64,000 nt of DNA from Lysobacteraceae bacterium (lineage in GTDB: Bacteria; Pseudomonadota; Gammaproteobacteria; Xanthomonadales; Rhodanobacteraceae): the NCBI GenBank assembly GCA_021372495.1, contig JAJFUF010000008.1:1-64000 (forward strand), given 5' to 3'. Below, in pieces: positions 28,402 through 36,635 of this stretch (positions within the stretch are counted from its first letter, which is position 1; every line of letters starts with the position of its first letter). The notes beneath the pieces are model-generated. The model saw only the letters and a list, made by a program, of their open reading frames with translations. It searched no databases and was not told the origin of the DNA. The position numbers and the translations under genes are program-made.

Positions 28402-28950
28402 ATGAAGAAACTGCTCGTCGCCGCCGCCTTCGCCGCGCTGCTGCTGTCCGGCTGCAGCCTGTTCCACCACAAGAACAGCGCGTGGGAGCGCGCGGTCGAG
28501 GAGCGCCCGCTGGAGGTGCCGCCCGACCTCGACACGCCACCGACCAGCGCGCAGCTGGTGGTGCCGCCGGCCGGCGATGCCGCCGCGGCCGCGCCGGCCG
28601 CCGCCGGTGCGCCGCCGAGCGCCGGCGTGGGCGACAGCTTGAGCGTGACCGACGACGTGGAGAGCGCTTATCGCCGCGTCGGCCTTGCGCTGGAACGCGC
28701 CGGCGTCGGCACGGTCGTCGCGCGCGATGCCGCCGCGCACAGCTACCAGGTCGCGGTGCAGACCACCGTCGTCCACGAGAAGCAGGGGGGATTCTTCCAT
28801 CGCCTGTTCTCGCGCAAGAAGACCGAGACGGTCACCGGCAACGTCAGCGTGACGGTCGGCGCCGAAGGCAGCGGCAGCAAGGTGCAGCTCGAAGGCGACC
28901 GCGCCGCCGTGCAGCAGCTGCTGACGGCGCTGAAGGCGCGGCTGGGCTGA
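28402..28950 (+). CDS. bamC: Outer-membrane lipoprotein, BamC/NlpB-like short form
   Basis: A 182-residue lipoprotein with signal MKKLLVAAAFAALLLSGC and lipobox LLSGC (Cys18). The unstructured stretch after it holds ERPLEVPPDLDTP, like the BamC N-terminal segment that lies on BamD. One helix-grip-like domain follows (about 85-180), whereas E. coli BamC (344) has two. I assign it by synteny with dapA and the PPDL motif. An in-frame ATG at 28375 overlaps the dapA stop, but start 28402 gives a proper signal peptide. The loss of the second domain is typical or secondary; not decidable here. Confidence 0.75.
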   Translation: MKKLLVAAAFAALLLSGCSLFHHKNSAWERAVEERPLEVPPDLDTPPTSAQLVVPPAGDAAAAAPAAAGAPPSAGVGDSLSVTDDVESAYRRVGLALERAGVGTVVARDAAAHSYQVAVQTTVVHEKQGGFFHRLFSRKKTETVTGNVSVTVGAEGSGSKVQLEGDRAAVQQLLTALKARLG

Positions 28951-28957
28951 GCGATCG

Positions 28958-29017
28958 GACGGGAGCGGCCGTGGCCGCGACTCCAGGCAGGCGGTTCGGG
29001 GCTGCAGCCCCGGCCGC
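28958..29017. repeat. GGAGCGGCCGTGGCCGCGAC repeat between bamC and fdxA
   Basis: GGGAGCGGCCGTGGCCGCGA (28961-28980) and GGGGCTGCAGCCCCGGCCGC (28998-29017) belong to the family seen at 56073-56165 and 62900-62970. It separates two convergent genes. Confidence 0.6.
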
Positions 29018-29019
29018 AT

Positions 29020-29343
29020 TCAGCGCTGCAGCAGCGGCAGCTTGTCCGGCTTGCCGTCCCAGTCCTTGGCGTCGGCGGGCGCGTCCTTGCGTTCGGTGAT
29101 CACCGGCCAGGCCTTGGCCAGTTCGGCGTTCAGCGCGACGAACTGCTCCTGGCCGGCCGGCACGTCGTCTTCGGGGAAGATCGCGTTGGCCGGGCATTCC
29201 GGCTCGCACAGGGTGCAGTCGATGCACTCGTCCGGATCGATCGCGAGGAAGTTCGGGCCTTCGTGGAACGCGTCGACGGGGCAGACCTCGACGCAGTCGG
29301 TGTACTTGCACTTGATGCAGTTGTCGACGACGACGAAGGTCAT
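29020..29343 (-). CDS. fdxA: 7Fe ferredoxin FdxA
   Basis: Soluble electron carrier of 107 residues with a 3Fe-4S and a 4Fe-4S cluster. Ligand cysteines appear as Cys9, Cys17, Cys21 (with Cys12) and the CxxCxxCxxxCP set at 40, 43, 46 and 50. The C-terminal extension [18 protein letters not shown] is characteristic of the Azotobacter FdI-like proteobacterial family. Lies next to tRNA-Glu on the same strand, 47 bases downstream of it. Confidence 0.95.
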   Translation of the reverse strand: MTFVVVDNCIKCKYTDCVEVCPVDAFHEGPNFLAIDPDECIDCTLCEPECPANAIFPEDDVPAGQEQFVALNAELAKAWPVITERKDAPADAKDWDGKPDKLPLLQR

Positions 29344-29390
29344 GTGCGCTGCGCTGGCCTGGGGATGACGATGCGCCGCGTGCCGGAAAG

Positions 29391-29466
29391 TGGCGCTCCC
29401 TACGAGACTCGAACTCGTGTTCCCGCCTTGAGAGGGCGGTGTCCTAGACCGCTAGACGAAGGGAGC
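29391..29466 (-). tRNA. tRNA-Glu (anticodon CTC)
   Basis: The minus strand folds into a full cloverleaf of 76 bases: acceptor GCTCCCT/AGGGAGC, anticodon stem CCGCC/GGCGG with loop CTCTCAA (anticodon CTC, codon GAG), T-arm with GTTCGAG, and an encoded CCA end at 29393-29391. The 5' half TTCGTCTAG and TAGGACACCGCC match bacterial tRNA-Glu. Confidence 0.96.
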
Positions 29467-29487
29467 GCGGTGCGGCGAAGGCGCGCT

Positions 29488-29515
29488 AGTATAGCGGAAT
29501 CGAAATGCCGGGCAA
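29488..29515 (-). promoter_or_regulatory. Promoter of tRNA-Glu
   Basis: On the minus strand TTGCCC (29515-29510), 16-base spacer, TATACT (29493-29488). The start falls near 29481, 15 bases before the mature 5' end. It overlaps the region where an early ATG of pcnB would lie (29505). Confidence 0.6.
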
Positions 29516-29549
29516 CGCCCCGGCGGCCCGCCATCAAGGGAACGAGGCC

Positions 29550-30935
29550 TTGAGTTCAGAGTCCAGGACGAATGCGCCGATCGCGCTCCGCGTGATTCCG
29601 CGCGACCAGCACACCCTCTCACGCAAGGACATCAGCCAGGGCGCGCTGCGCGTGCTGTACCGCCTGCACGAGGCCGGCCATCGCGCCTGCCTGGTCGGCG
29701 GCGCGGTGCGCGACCTGCTGGTCGGCGGACACCCCAAGGATTTCGACGTCGCCACCGACGCCACGCCGGAACAGGTCAAGAAGCTGTTTCGCAACTGCCG
29801 GCTGATCGGCCGCCGCTTCCGCCTGGCGCACGTGATCTTCGGGCCGGAAATCGTCGAGGTCGCCACCTTCCGCGGCACCGGCGACGGCGAGGAAAACGGC
29901 GACCGCCACATCGTCGACGGCCGCATCCTCCGCGACAACGTCTGGGGCACGATCGAGGAGGACGCGCTGCGCCGCGACTTCCGCGTCAACGCGCTGTACT
30001 ACGACATCGGCGACTTCAGCGTGCTCGACTACGTCGGCGGCATCGACGACCTGCACGACCGCGTGCTGCGCCTGATCGGCGACCCGGAGCAGCGCTACCG
30101 CGAGGATCCGGTGCGCATGCTGCGCGCGGTACGGTTGGCGGCCAAGCTGGAGTTCCGCATCCACCCGAGCGCGGTCGCGCCGTTCGCCGCGCTGGGCGAC
30201 CTGCTGGGCGAGGCGCCGCCGGCGCGCCTGTTCGACGAGTCGCTGAAGATGTTCCTCGCCGGCTACGGACTGCAGAGCTTCCGCGAGCTGGAACGCTACG
30301 GCCTGCTGCAGCACCTGTTCCCGGTGGCCGCGCGCGTGCTGGCGCGCGACGCCGACCATGCGGTGCGCCGCCTGATCGAGGCCGGGCTCGCCAACACCGA
30401 TGCGCGCGTGCGCGAAGGCAAGCCGGTGACACCGGCGTTCCTGTTCGCGGTGCTGCTGTGGGGCGAAGTGCGCGATGCGGCCGAGGCCGAGGTCGCCGCC
30501 GGCGTCGAGCCGACGCTGGCCTGGCAGCGCGCCGCGCATCGCGTGGTCGCCGAGCAGTCCACGCGGGTGGCGATCCCGCGCCGCTTCGCGCAGGTGATGG
30601 AGGAAATCTGGGCGCTGCAACCGCGCTTCACGCAATTCGCCAGGAAGCGCGTGTTTCGCCTGCTGACGCATCCGCGCTTCCGCGCCGCCTACGATTTCCT
30701 GCTGCTGCGCGCCGCCGAATCCGACTACCAGCGCCAGGTCGGCGACTGGTGGACCTGGGCGCAGGGCGCGACCCACGAGCAGGTCGCGCAATCGCTGGCG
30801 CAGGTGCAGCAGGCGGAGCCGTCCGTCGAGCCGGCCGCGACCCTGTCCGAAGCCGCGCCGGCGGCGGTGGCGAAGAAGCGCCGGCGGCGCCGGCGGCGCA
30901 GCCCCTCCGCGGCGGGCGGCGCCGCCGCGGACTGA
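29550..30935 (+). CDS. pcnB: Poly(A) polymerase I
   Basis: Adds 3' poly(A) tails that mark RNA for decay. About 461 residues. Nucleotidyltransferase motifs: LVGGAVRDLLVGG and DFDVATDATP (catalytic Asp pair) near residues 48-75, then RRDFRVNALYYD; the tail is Lys/Arg rich (AKKRRRRRRRR), typical for RNA binding. I prefer the TTG at 29550, which has AAGGGAACGAGG upstream; an ATG at 29505 is possible but lies inside the divergent tRNA promoter and adds unrelated residues. folK follows three bases after the stop, as in E. coli. Confidence 0.9.
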   Translation: MSSESRTNAPIALRVIPRDQHTLSRKDISQGALRVLYRLHEAGHRACLVGGAVRDLLVGGHPKDFDVATDATPEQVKKLFRNCRLIGRRFRLAHVIFGPEIVEVATFRGTGDGEENGDRHIVDGRILRDNVWGTIEEDALRRDFRVNALYYDIGDFSVLDYVGGIDDLHDRVLRLIGDPEQRYREDPVRMLRAVRLAAKLEFRIHPSAVAPFAALGDLLGEAPPARLFDESLKMFLAGYGLQSFRELERYGLLQHLFPVAARVLARDADHAVRRLIEAGLANTDARVREGKPVTPAFLFAVLLWGEVRDAAEAEVAAGVEPTLAWQRAAHRVVAEQSTRVAIPRRFAQVMEEIWALQPRFTQFARKRVFRLLTHPRFRAAYDFLLLRAAESDYQRQVGDWWTWAQGATHEQVAQSLAQVQQAEPSVEPAATLSEAAPAAVAKKRRRRRRRSPSAAGGAAAD

Positions 30936-30938
30936 CGC

Positions 30939-31427
30939 GTGACGCCGGCCTACGTCGCGCTCGGCAGCAACCTCGGCGACCCGCGCGCACAGGTGCTGCG
31001 CGGCCTCGGTGCGCTGGCCGGACTGCCGCAAACCCGCCTGCTGCGGCGCTCGCCGCTGTACCTGACGCCGCCGTGGGGCATCGCCGAGCAGCCAGCGTTC
31101 GTCAACGCCGTGGCCGCGCTGGAGACGGAGCTGTCGCCGCAGGCGCTGCTGCAGGCGCTGCTGGGGATCGAGCGGGCGTGCGGCCGCGACCGCAGCGGAC
31201 CGCGCTGGGGGCCGCGCACGCTCGACCTCGACCTGCTGCTGTACGGCGACCGGGTGCTGCGCGAGGATGACCTGACCCTGCCGCATCCGCGCCTCGCCGA
31301 GCGCGCCTTCGTGCTGCGCCCGCTTGCGGACCTGGCACCCAGCCTCCATGTGCCGGGGCAGGGCCGCGTCGATGCGCTGCTGGCGCGCGTCGACGCCAGC
31401 GGCTGCGTGCCGCTGGCCGACGCTTGA
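30939..31427 (+). CDS. folK: HPPK, 6-hydroxymethyl-dihydropterin pyrophosphokinase
   Basis: Transfers pyrophosphate to 6-hydroxymethyl-7,8-dihydropterin in folate synthesis. The 162-residue protein shows the family pattern ALGSNLGDP at residues 7-15, the GPRWGPRTLDLDLLLYG signature near 85-102 and PHPRLAERAFVLRPL. The start is GTG at 30939, three bases after pcnB, so translation is coupled. Its TGA stop is part of the panB promoter -35. Confidence 0.95.
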   Translation: MTPAYVALGSNLGDPRAQVLRGLGALAGLPQTRLLRRSPLYLTPPWGIAEQPAFVNAVAALETELSPQALLQALLGIERACGRDRSGPRWGPRTLDLDLLLYGDRVLREDDLTLPHPRLAERAFVLRPLADLAPSLHVPGQGRVDALLARVDASGCVPLADA

Positions 31428-31453
31428 GCGGCGCCGAGCGCGCCGCCGATAAT
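31424..31453 (+). promoter_or_regulatory. Promoter of panB-panC
   Basis: TTGAGC (31424-31429), overlapping the folK stop TGA, an 18-base spacer and GATAAT (31448-31453). Start near 31460, leader about 27 bases. Confidence 0.6.
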
Positions 31454-31476
31454 CCGCTGTTCGTCCCACCCTCGCC

Positions 31477-31481
31477 AGGAG
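31477..31481 (+). promoter_or_regulatory. Shine-Dalgarno that sets the panB start
   Basis: AGGAG sits five bases before a GTG at 31487. The longer open frame, back to a TTG at 31424, has no ribosome site and overlaps the promoter. Confidence 0.65.
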
Positions 31482-31486
31482 CCGCC

Positions 31487-32317
31487 GTGTACGCGCAACC
31501 CAGCAAGGCCCCCGAGCGCAAGCCGACGACCGTGCCCGGCCTGCGCGCGATGAAAGCGCGCGGCGAGCGCATCGTCATGCTGACCTGCTACGACGCCAGC
31601 ATGGCGGCGCAACTGGAGGCTGCCGGCGTCGACGTCGCGCTGGTCGGCGACTCGCTCGGCATGGTCGTGCAGGGCCACGCCAGCACGCTGCCGGTGACGC
31701 TGGACCAGATGATCTACCACACCGCGGCGTCGGCGCGCGGGCTGCGCGCGACGCTGCTGATCGCCGACATGCCGTTCATGAGCTACCGCGATCCGGCCAC
31801 CGCGCTGGCCTCGGCCGGACGGCTGGTGGCCGAGGGCGGCGCGGCGATGGTCAAGCTCGAAGGCGCCGGCTGGGTGTGCGAGGCGATCGCCGCGATCGCC
31901 GCGCACGACGTGCCGGTGTGCGCGCATCTCGGGCTGACGCCGCAGTCGGTGCACAAGCTGGGCGGCTATCGCCTGCAGGGCAAGCAGCAGGACGCCGCCG
32001 AAAAGCTCGTCGCCGACGCGCACGCGGTGGCCGCCGCGGGCGCCGAGCTGCTGGTGCTGGAATACGTGCCGGCGCCGCTGGCGGCGCGCATCAGCAGCGA
32101 GCTGGCGATCCCGACCGTCGGCATCGGCGCCGGTCCCGGCTGCGACGGCCAGGTGCTGGTCAGCTACGACCTGCTCGGCCTGACGCCGGGCAAGCGGCCG
32201 CGCTTCAGCAAGGATTTCCTCGCCGGGCGCGATTCGGTGCAGGCGGCCATCGCCGCCTATGCCGACGACGTGCGCGCCGGGCGCTTCCCCGGTCCCGAGC
32301 ACAGCTTCGAGTCCTGA
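31487..32317 (+). CDS. panB: Ketopantoate hydroxymethyltransferase PanB
   Basis: Makes ketopantoate from alpha-ketoisovalerate and methylene-tetrahydrofolate, first step of pantothenate synthesis. GTG start fixed by the AGGAG five bases upstream; 276 residues. TIM barrel with MLTCYDASMA, VGDSLGMVVQGH near 49-60, metal-binding Asp in LLIADMPFMSY, and KLEGAGW. Folate for this step is supplied by the folK/folC pathway. The panC start overlaps its stop by one base (TGATG). Confidence 0.96.
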   Translation: MYAQPSKAPERKPTTVPGLRAMKARGERIVMLTCYDASMAAQLEAAGVDVALVGDSLGMVVQGHASTLPVTLDQMIYHTAASARGLRATLLIADMPFMSYRDPATALASAGRLVAEGGAAMVKLEGAGWVCEAIAAIAAHDVPVCAHLGLTPQSVHKLGGYRLQGKQQDAAEKLVADAHAVAAAGAELLVLEYVPAPLAARISSELAIPTVGIGAGPGCDGQVLVSYDLLGLTPGKRPRFSKDFLAGRDSVQAAIAAYADDVRAGRFPGPEHSFES

Positions 32318-33168
32318 TGCAGACCGTCACCGACGCCGCCGCGCTGCGCGCCGCGGTCCGCGCCTGGCGCAGCCAGGGCCACGCCATCGGCTTCGTGCCG
32401 ACCATGGGCAACCTGCACGCCGGCCACCACTCGCTGCTGCGCATCGCGCGCAGCCGTGCCGAGCGCGTGGTGGCCAGCGTGTTCGTCAATCCCACCCAGT
32501 TCGGGCCGAACGAGGATTACGCGCGCTATCCGCGCACGCTGGCGCAGGACCAGGCCGGCCTGGCCGCGCACGGCTGCGACCTGCTGTTCGCGCCCGACGT
32601 CGCGACGATGTACCCGTCCGGCCCCGAGCGCACGGTGACGGTCAGCGTGCCCGGCGTGACCGCGACGCTCGAGGGCGCGCATCGTCCCGGCCATTTCGAC
32701 GGCGTCGCCACCGTGGTGACCAAGCTGCTCAACCTGGTGCAGCCGGACGTCGCCGTGTTCGGCCAGAAGGACTGGCAGCAGCTGCTGGTGGTGAAGACGC
32801 TGGTGCGCGACCTCGCGCTGCCGGTGCAGATCGTGCCGGGGCCGACCGTGCGCGAGGCGGACGGCCTCGCGCTCAGCTCGCGCAACCAGTACCTCTCGGC
32901 CGACGAGCGCGCGCGTGCGCCGGCGATCCACGCCACGCTCGAATGGATGCGCGCGCAACTGCGGGCCGGCCATCCGCGCGAGGTGGTCGAGGCGGCCGCG
33001 CGCGGGCGCCTGGAACAGGCCGGCTTCGCGCCGGACTACGCCGTGGTCCGGCGTGCCGAGGACCTGGCCGAACCCGCCGCCGGCGAGGATTCCGGCCTGA
33101 TCGCGCTGATCGCCGCCCGGCTCGGCGCCACCCGTCTGATCGACAACCTGCCGTTCGACGGGCTCTGA
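32317..33168 (+). CDS. panC: Pantothenate synthetase PanC
   Basis: ATP-dependent condensation of pantoate and beta-alanine. The 283-residue Rossmann enzyme carries FVPTMGNLHAGHHSLL near 25-40 (HIGH-like), SVFVNPTQFGPNEDY, and FGQKDWQQLL and SSRNQYLS later, all catalytic signatures. One-base coupling with panB. panD follows after an 88-base gap with its own -10 box. Confidence 0.97.
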   Translation: MQTVTDAAALRAAVRAWRSQGHAIGFVPTMGNLHAGHHSLLRIARSRAERVVASVFVNPTQFGPNEDYARYPRTLAQDQAGLAAHGCDLLFAPDVATMYPSGPERTVTVSVPGVTATLEGAHRPGHFDGVATVVTKLLNLVQPDVAVFGQKDWQQLLVVKTLVRDLALPVQIVPGPTVREADGLALSSRNQYLSADERARAPAIHATLEWMRAQLRAGHPREVVEAAARGRLEQAGFAPDYAVVRRAEDLAEPAAGEDSGLIALIAARLGATRLIDNLPFDGL

Positions 33169-33202
33169 CTTGTTGCGCTGCGGCAAACTTCGCGCCATCC
33201 CG

Positions 33203-33208
33203 TATAAT
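33203..33208 (+). promoter_or_regulatory. Putative -10 box for panD
   Basis: A perfect TATAAT followed by CGCG. Start near 33215, leader about 42 bases; no strong -35 is visible, so an activator or extended -10 may be used. GCGCTTGCCGAGGTAG gives a possible ribosome site. Confidence 0.45.
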
Positions 33209-33256
33209 CGCGTTTCGCCGGCGCCCGTCCCCCGGCGCTTGCCGAGGTAGCGTCAC

Positions 33257-33637
33257 ATGCAGCTCAACATGCTCAGGGCCAAAATCCACCGCGCCACCGT
33301 CACCCAGGCCGAACTGCACTACGAGGGTTCGATCGCCATCGACGGGCGCCTGCTGGACGTCTCCGGCATCCGCGAGTACGAGCAGGTCCACGTCTTCAAC
33401 GTCAACAGCGGCCACCGCTTCATCACCTACGCGATCCGCGCCGAGGAGGGCTCCGGCTCGATCACGGTGAACGGCGCTGCCGCGCACCGCGCGCAGCCGG
33501 GCGACCTGGTGATCATCTGCGCCTACGCGCGGCTGGACGAGGCCGAGCTGGCGCAGTTCAAGCCGACCCTGGTCTACGTCGACCGCGACAACCGGCTGAC
33601 CCACACCAATCACTCCATCCCCAAGCAGGCGGCCTGA
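33257..33637 (+). CDS. panD: Aspartate 1-decarboxylase PanD
   Basis: Pyruvoyl enzyme that makes beta-alanine, the partner substrate of PanC. The 126-residue proenzyme self-cleaves at Gly24-Ser25 (HYEGSI), giving the pyruvoyl group at Ser25. Conserved [10 protein letters not shown], Tyr58-region [13 protein letters not shown] and [19 protein letters not shown] are visible. Completes the panBCD cluster; a 9-bp hairpin follows the stop. Confidence 0.97.
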   Translation: MQLNMLRAKIHRATVTQAELHYEGSIAIDGRLLDVSGIREYEQVHVFNVNSGHRFITYAIRAEEGSGSITVNGAAAHRAQPGDLVIICAYARLDEAELAQFKPTLVYVDRDNRLTHTNHSIPKQAA

Positions 33638-33648
33638 ACGCCGCAGGC

Positions 33649-33673
33649 GGCCGCGGCTGAAACCGCCGCGGCC
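33649..33673 (+). terminator. 9-bp hairpin after panD
   Basis: GGCCGCGGC (33649-33657) and GCCGCGGCC (33665-33673) with a 7-base loop, ten bases after the panD stop. No T-run, so termination is only likely. Confidence 0.4.
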
Positions 33674-33715
33674 GTTCGCTACCATCGCGGCTTTCCGTCC
33701 CCGATACCGGAAGCC

Positions 33716-35359
33716 ATGGCCGCGGATCGAAGCATCGCCGAGCAGTTCGCCGCACACGCGGCGCGCCTGCGCTCCACCCACCTGCGCACGTTGCTGCGCG
33801 ACGACGCGCGCGCCCCGCGCCTGCGCCACCGCCTCGGGCCGCTGCTGCTCGACCTGACCCGGCAGAAGCTCGACGTCGCCGCGCTGGACGCACTCGGCGC
33901 GCTCGCCGAGGCGCGCGGCTGGCAGGCGGCGCGCGACGCGATGTTCCGCGGCGATCCGATCAACGCCTCCGAGCGGCGCGCGGTGCTGCACACCGCGCTG
34001 CGCGCGGGCGGCGCGCATCTGCCCTCGCCGGCGCCGGCGGCGCTGCGCGCCGAGGTCGCGGCGACGCTGGAGCGCATGGCGCACATCGCCGACGCGATCG
34101 AGGCCGGCGAGAGCGCGGCGCTGGGCCTGCCGGAAACGATCACCGACGTGGTCCACGTCGGCATCGGCGGCTCCGACCTCGGCCCGCGCCTGGTGGTCGA
34201 GGCGCTGGCGCCGTTCCACACCGGCCGCGTGCGCTGCCACTTCCTGCCCAACGTCGACGGCGACGCCACCAGCGCGCTGATGCGCCGGCTGGATCCGCGG
34301 CGCACCCTGGTGCTGCTGGTCTCGAAGAGCTTCGGCACGCAGGAAACCCTGCTCAACGGCCGCGCGCTGCGCGCATGGCTGGTCGCCGCGCACGACGGCG
34401 ACGCGGACGCCGCCGCACGCCACTTCATCGCGGTCAGCGCCAACGTCGAGGCGGCGGCCGCGTTCGGCGTGCCGCGCAACCACGTGCTGCCGATGTGGGA
34501 CTGGGTCGGCGGCCGCTACTCGCTGTGGTCGGCGGTCGGGCTGGTGATCGCGCTGGCGGTCGGCATGCCGCGTTTCCGCGAGCTGCTGGACGGCGCCGCG
34601 CGCATGGACGACCACTTCCGCGAGGCGCCGTGGCGGGAGAACCTGCCGGTGCTGCTCGCGCTGGCCGGCGTCTGGAACCGCAACGCGCTCGGCTATCCGA
34701 GCCTCGCGGTGATCCCGTACGCCGACCGCCTGCGCGAGCTGCCCGCGCACCTGCAGCAGGTCGAGATGGAGAGCCTCGGCAAGCGCGTCCGCGCCGACGG
34801 CGGGCCGCTGGCCGATGCCAGCGTGCCGGTGCTGTGGGGCGGCGTCGGCAGCAACGTGCAGCACGCGTTCTTCCAGGCGCTGCACCAGGGCACCGACGTG
34901 GTGCCGGTGGACTTCGTCGGCGTGGTACGTCCCGACCACGCGCTCGCCGGCAACCACGACGCGCTGCTCGCCAACTTGCTGGCGCAGGCCGCGGCGCTGG
35001 CGCTGGGCAAGACGCACGAGGAGGCGTTGGCGGAGGCGCCGGCCGGCGACGCCGTCGCGCGCGAAGCGCTGGCCGCGCAGCGCACCTTTCCCGGCGACCG
35101 CCCCAGCTCGGTGATCCTGCTGGACGCGCTGACCCCGCACAGCCTCGGCATGCTGCTGGCGCTGTACGAGCACAAGGTGTTCGTGCAGGGCCGCCTGTGG
35201 GGCGTCAACGCGTTCGACCAGTGGGGCGTCGAGCTGGGCAAGACCATCGCCAGGGCGATCCTGCCGGCGCTGGACGGCGACGCCGAGGACAGCGCCGCGT
35301 TCGATCCCTCCACGCGCGCGCTGATCGAGGCGATCCAAGCGCGTCGCGAAGCGCGCTGA
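33716..35359 (+). CDS. pgi: Glucose-6-phosphate isomerase
   Basis: Interconverts glucose 6-phosphate and fructose 6-phosphate. 547 residues, a normal length. Sugar-phosphate-binding SIS domains; the PGI signatures are VHVGIGGSDLGPRLVVE near 142-158, LVSKSFGTQETL near 204 and GRLWGVNAFDQWGVELGK near 490. A GATACC segment and a TACCAT box lie upstream at 33680-33706, but no convincing promoter is identified. Converges on queG through a repeat. Confidence 0.97.
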   Translation: MAADRSIAEQFAAHAARLRSTHLRTLLRDDARAPRLRHRLGPLLLDLTRQKLDVAALDALGALAEARGWQAARDAMFRGDPINASERRAVLHTALRAGGAHLPSPAPAALRAEVAATLERMAHIADAIEAGESAALGLPETITDVVHVGIGGSDLGPRLVVEALAPFHTGRVRCHFLPNVDGDATSALMRRLDPRRTLVLLVSKSFGTQETLLNGRALRAWLVAAHDGDADAAARHFIAVSANVEAAAAFGVPRNHVLPMWDWVGGRYSLWSAVGLVIALAVGMPRFRELLDGAARMDDHFREAPWRENLPVLLALAGVWNRNALGYPSLAVIPYADRLRELPAHLQQVEMESLGKRVRADGGPLADASVPVLWGGVGSNVQHAFFQALHQGTDVVPVDFVGVVRPDHALAGNHDALLANLLAQAAALALGKTHEEALAEAPAGDAVAREALAAQRTFPGDRPSSVILLDALTPHSLGMLLALYEHKVFVQGRLWGVNAFDQWGVELGKTIARAILPALDGDAEDSAAFDPSTRALIEAIQARREAR

Positions 35360-35368
35360 GCGCGGCAC

Positions 35369-35473
35369 GTGGGATGCGGCGGGCGCGGCGAACCGCATCG
35401 CCGGCGCGCGATGCGCGCTCCGCGGCATGCGATTCGGCTTCGCCTCGCCGCATCCTACGGCTTCGCCGCATCC
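35369..35473. repeat. GATGCGGCGAGGCGAAGCC repeat overlapping the queG 3' end
   Basis: GTGGGATGCGGCGGGCGCGG (35369-35388) and, in opposite sense, CTTCGCCTCGCCGCATCCTA (35438-35457 region) form an inverted element. Its inner part encodes the last residues and TAG stop of queG. Confidence 0.6.
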
Positions 35474-36573
35474 TGCGAAGCGTCGTGCGCCTTGCGCGCC
35501 TGCTGTTCCAGCGCCCAGGCGACGTGCTCGCGCACCAGCGCCGACGGATGATCGGCGCGCGCGCGCAGCGCGGCGACGACGTCCTCGGCGTACGGCGCGT
35601 TGCCCAGCGCCACGGCGACGTTGCGCAGCCAGCCCTCGTAGCCGGCGCGGCGGATCGCCATGCCTTCGGTGCGGGCGAGGAATTCCGCCTCGCTCCAGGC
35701 GAACAGCTCGACCAGCTTGCTGCCGCCCAGCGCGTGGCGCGGCGCGAAGTCGGGTTCCGCGGTGACCTTCGCGTACTTGTTCCAGGGGCACACCAACTGG
35801 CAGTCGTCGCAGCCGAAGATGCGGTTGCCCATCAGCGGACGCAGCTCGAGCGGGATCGCGTCGCGCTGCTCGATGGTGAGATAGGAGATGCAGCGCCTGG
35901 CGTCGAGCTTGTACGGCGCGATGATCGCCTGCGTGGGGCAGACGTCGATGCAGCGCGTGCAACTGCCGCAGTGCGCCGAGGGTGGCGCGTCGGGCGGCAG
36001 CGGCAGGTCGGTGTACAGCTCGCCGAGGAAGAAGTACGAGCCGGCGTCGCGGTTCAGCAGCAGGGTGTGCTTGCCGGTCCAGCCGAGCCCGGCGTTGCGC
36101 GCCAGCGCTTTCTCCAGCACCGGCGCCGAATCGGTGAAGGCGCGGTAGCCGAACGGGCCGGTGACCTCGGCGATGCGGTCGGCCAGCTTCTGCAGGCGGC
36201 CGCGGATCAGCTTGTGGTAGTCGCGGCCGAGCGCGTAGCGCGAGACGTAGCCGAGCGTCGGATCGCGCAGCGTCGTCCACGCGTCGCGGATATCGGGCGG
36301 CGCGTAGTCCATGCGCACCGAGATCACCCGCAGCGTGCCGGGTTGCAGCTCGGCCGGACGGCTGCGCTTGACGCCGTGGCGCGCCATGTAGTCCATGGTG
36401 CCGTGCAGGCCGGCCTCCAGCCATTCGAGCAGGTGCGCCTCGTCGGCGCCCAGTTCCACGTCGGCGATGCCGACCTGCTGGAAGCCGAGTTCGGCGCCCC
36501 AGCGGCGGATATCGGCGGCGAGCGCGGCGTAATCGATGCCGGCGGGCGGCGGCGAGGGGGCGGTGGCGGACAT
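35455..36573 (-). CDS. queG: Epoxyqueuosine reductase QueG
   Basis: Reduces epoxyqueuosine to queuosine in tRNA using cobalamin and two 4Fe-4S clusters. 372 residues. Cluster motifs CGSCTRCIDVCP and, about 55 residues later, GCDDCQLVCPWN are plain; a C-terminal HEAT-like repeat follows. The last residues and TAG stop come from repeat DNA. The ATG at 36573 lies exactly six bases after TAGAAT, with no Shine-Dalgarno, so a leaderless mRNA is predicted. Divergent from nnr, 62 bases away. Confidence 0.95.
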   Translation of the reverse strand: MSATAPSPPPAGIDYAALAADIRRWGAELGFQQVGIADVELGADEAHLLEWLEAGLHGTMDYMARHGVKRSRPAELQPGTLRVISVRMDYAPPDIRDAWTTLRDPTLGYVSRYALGRDYHKLIRGRLQKLADRIAEVTGPFGYRAFTDSAPVLEKALARNAGLGWTGKHTLLLNRDAGSYFFLGELYTDLPLPPDAPPSAHCGSCTRCIDVCPTQAIIAPYKLDARRCISYLTIEQRDAIPLELRPLMGNRIFGCDDCQLVCPWNKYAKVTAEPDFAPRHALGGSKLVELFAWSEAEFLARTEGMAIRRAGYEGWLRNVAVALGNAPYAEDVVAALRARADHPSALVREHVAWALEQQARKAHDASQDAAKP

Positions 36574-36579
36574 GCCGCC

Positions 36580-36585
36580 ATTCTA
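36580..36585 (-). promoter_or_regulatory. -10 box giving a leaderless queG transcript
   Basis: On the minus strand TAGAAT is followed by GGCGGC and then ATG. With the usual seven-base distance the start site is the A of the ATG (36573). Confidence 0.55.
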
Positions 36586-36623
36586 GGCGAGCGTGCCGCG
36601 ACGGTTGCGGTCGCGGCGCTCCG

Positions 36624-36629
36624 TATAAT
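36624..36629 (+). promoter_or_regulatory. -10 box giving a leaderless nnr transcript
   Basis: TATAAT, then CCCGGC, then ATG at 36636. The predicted start site coincides with the A of the ATG. There is no ribosome site upstream. Confidence 0.6.
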
Positions 36630-36635
36630 CCCGGC

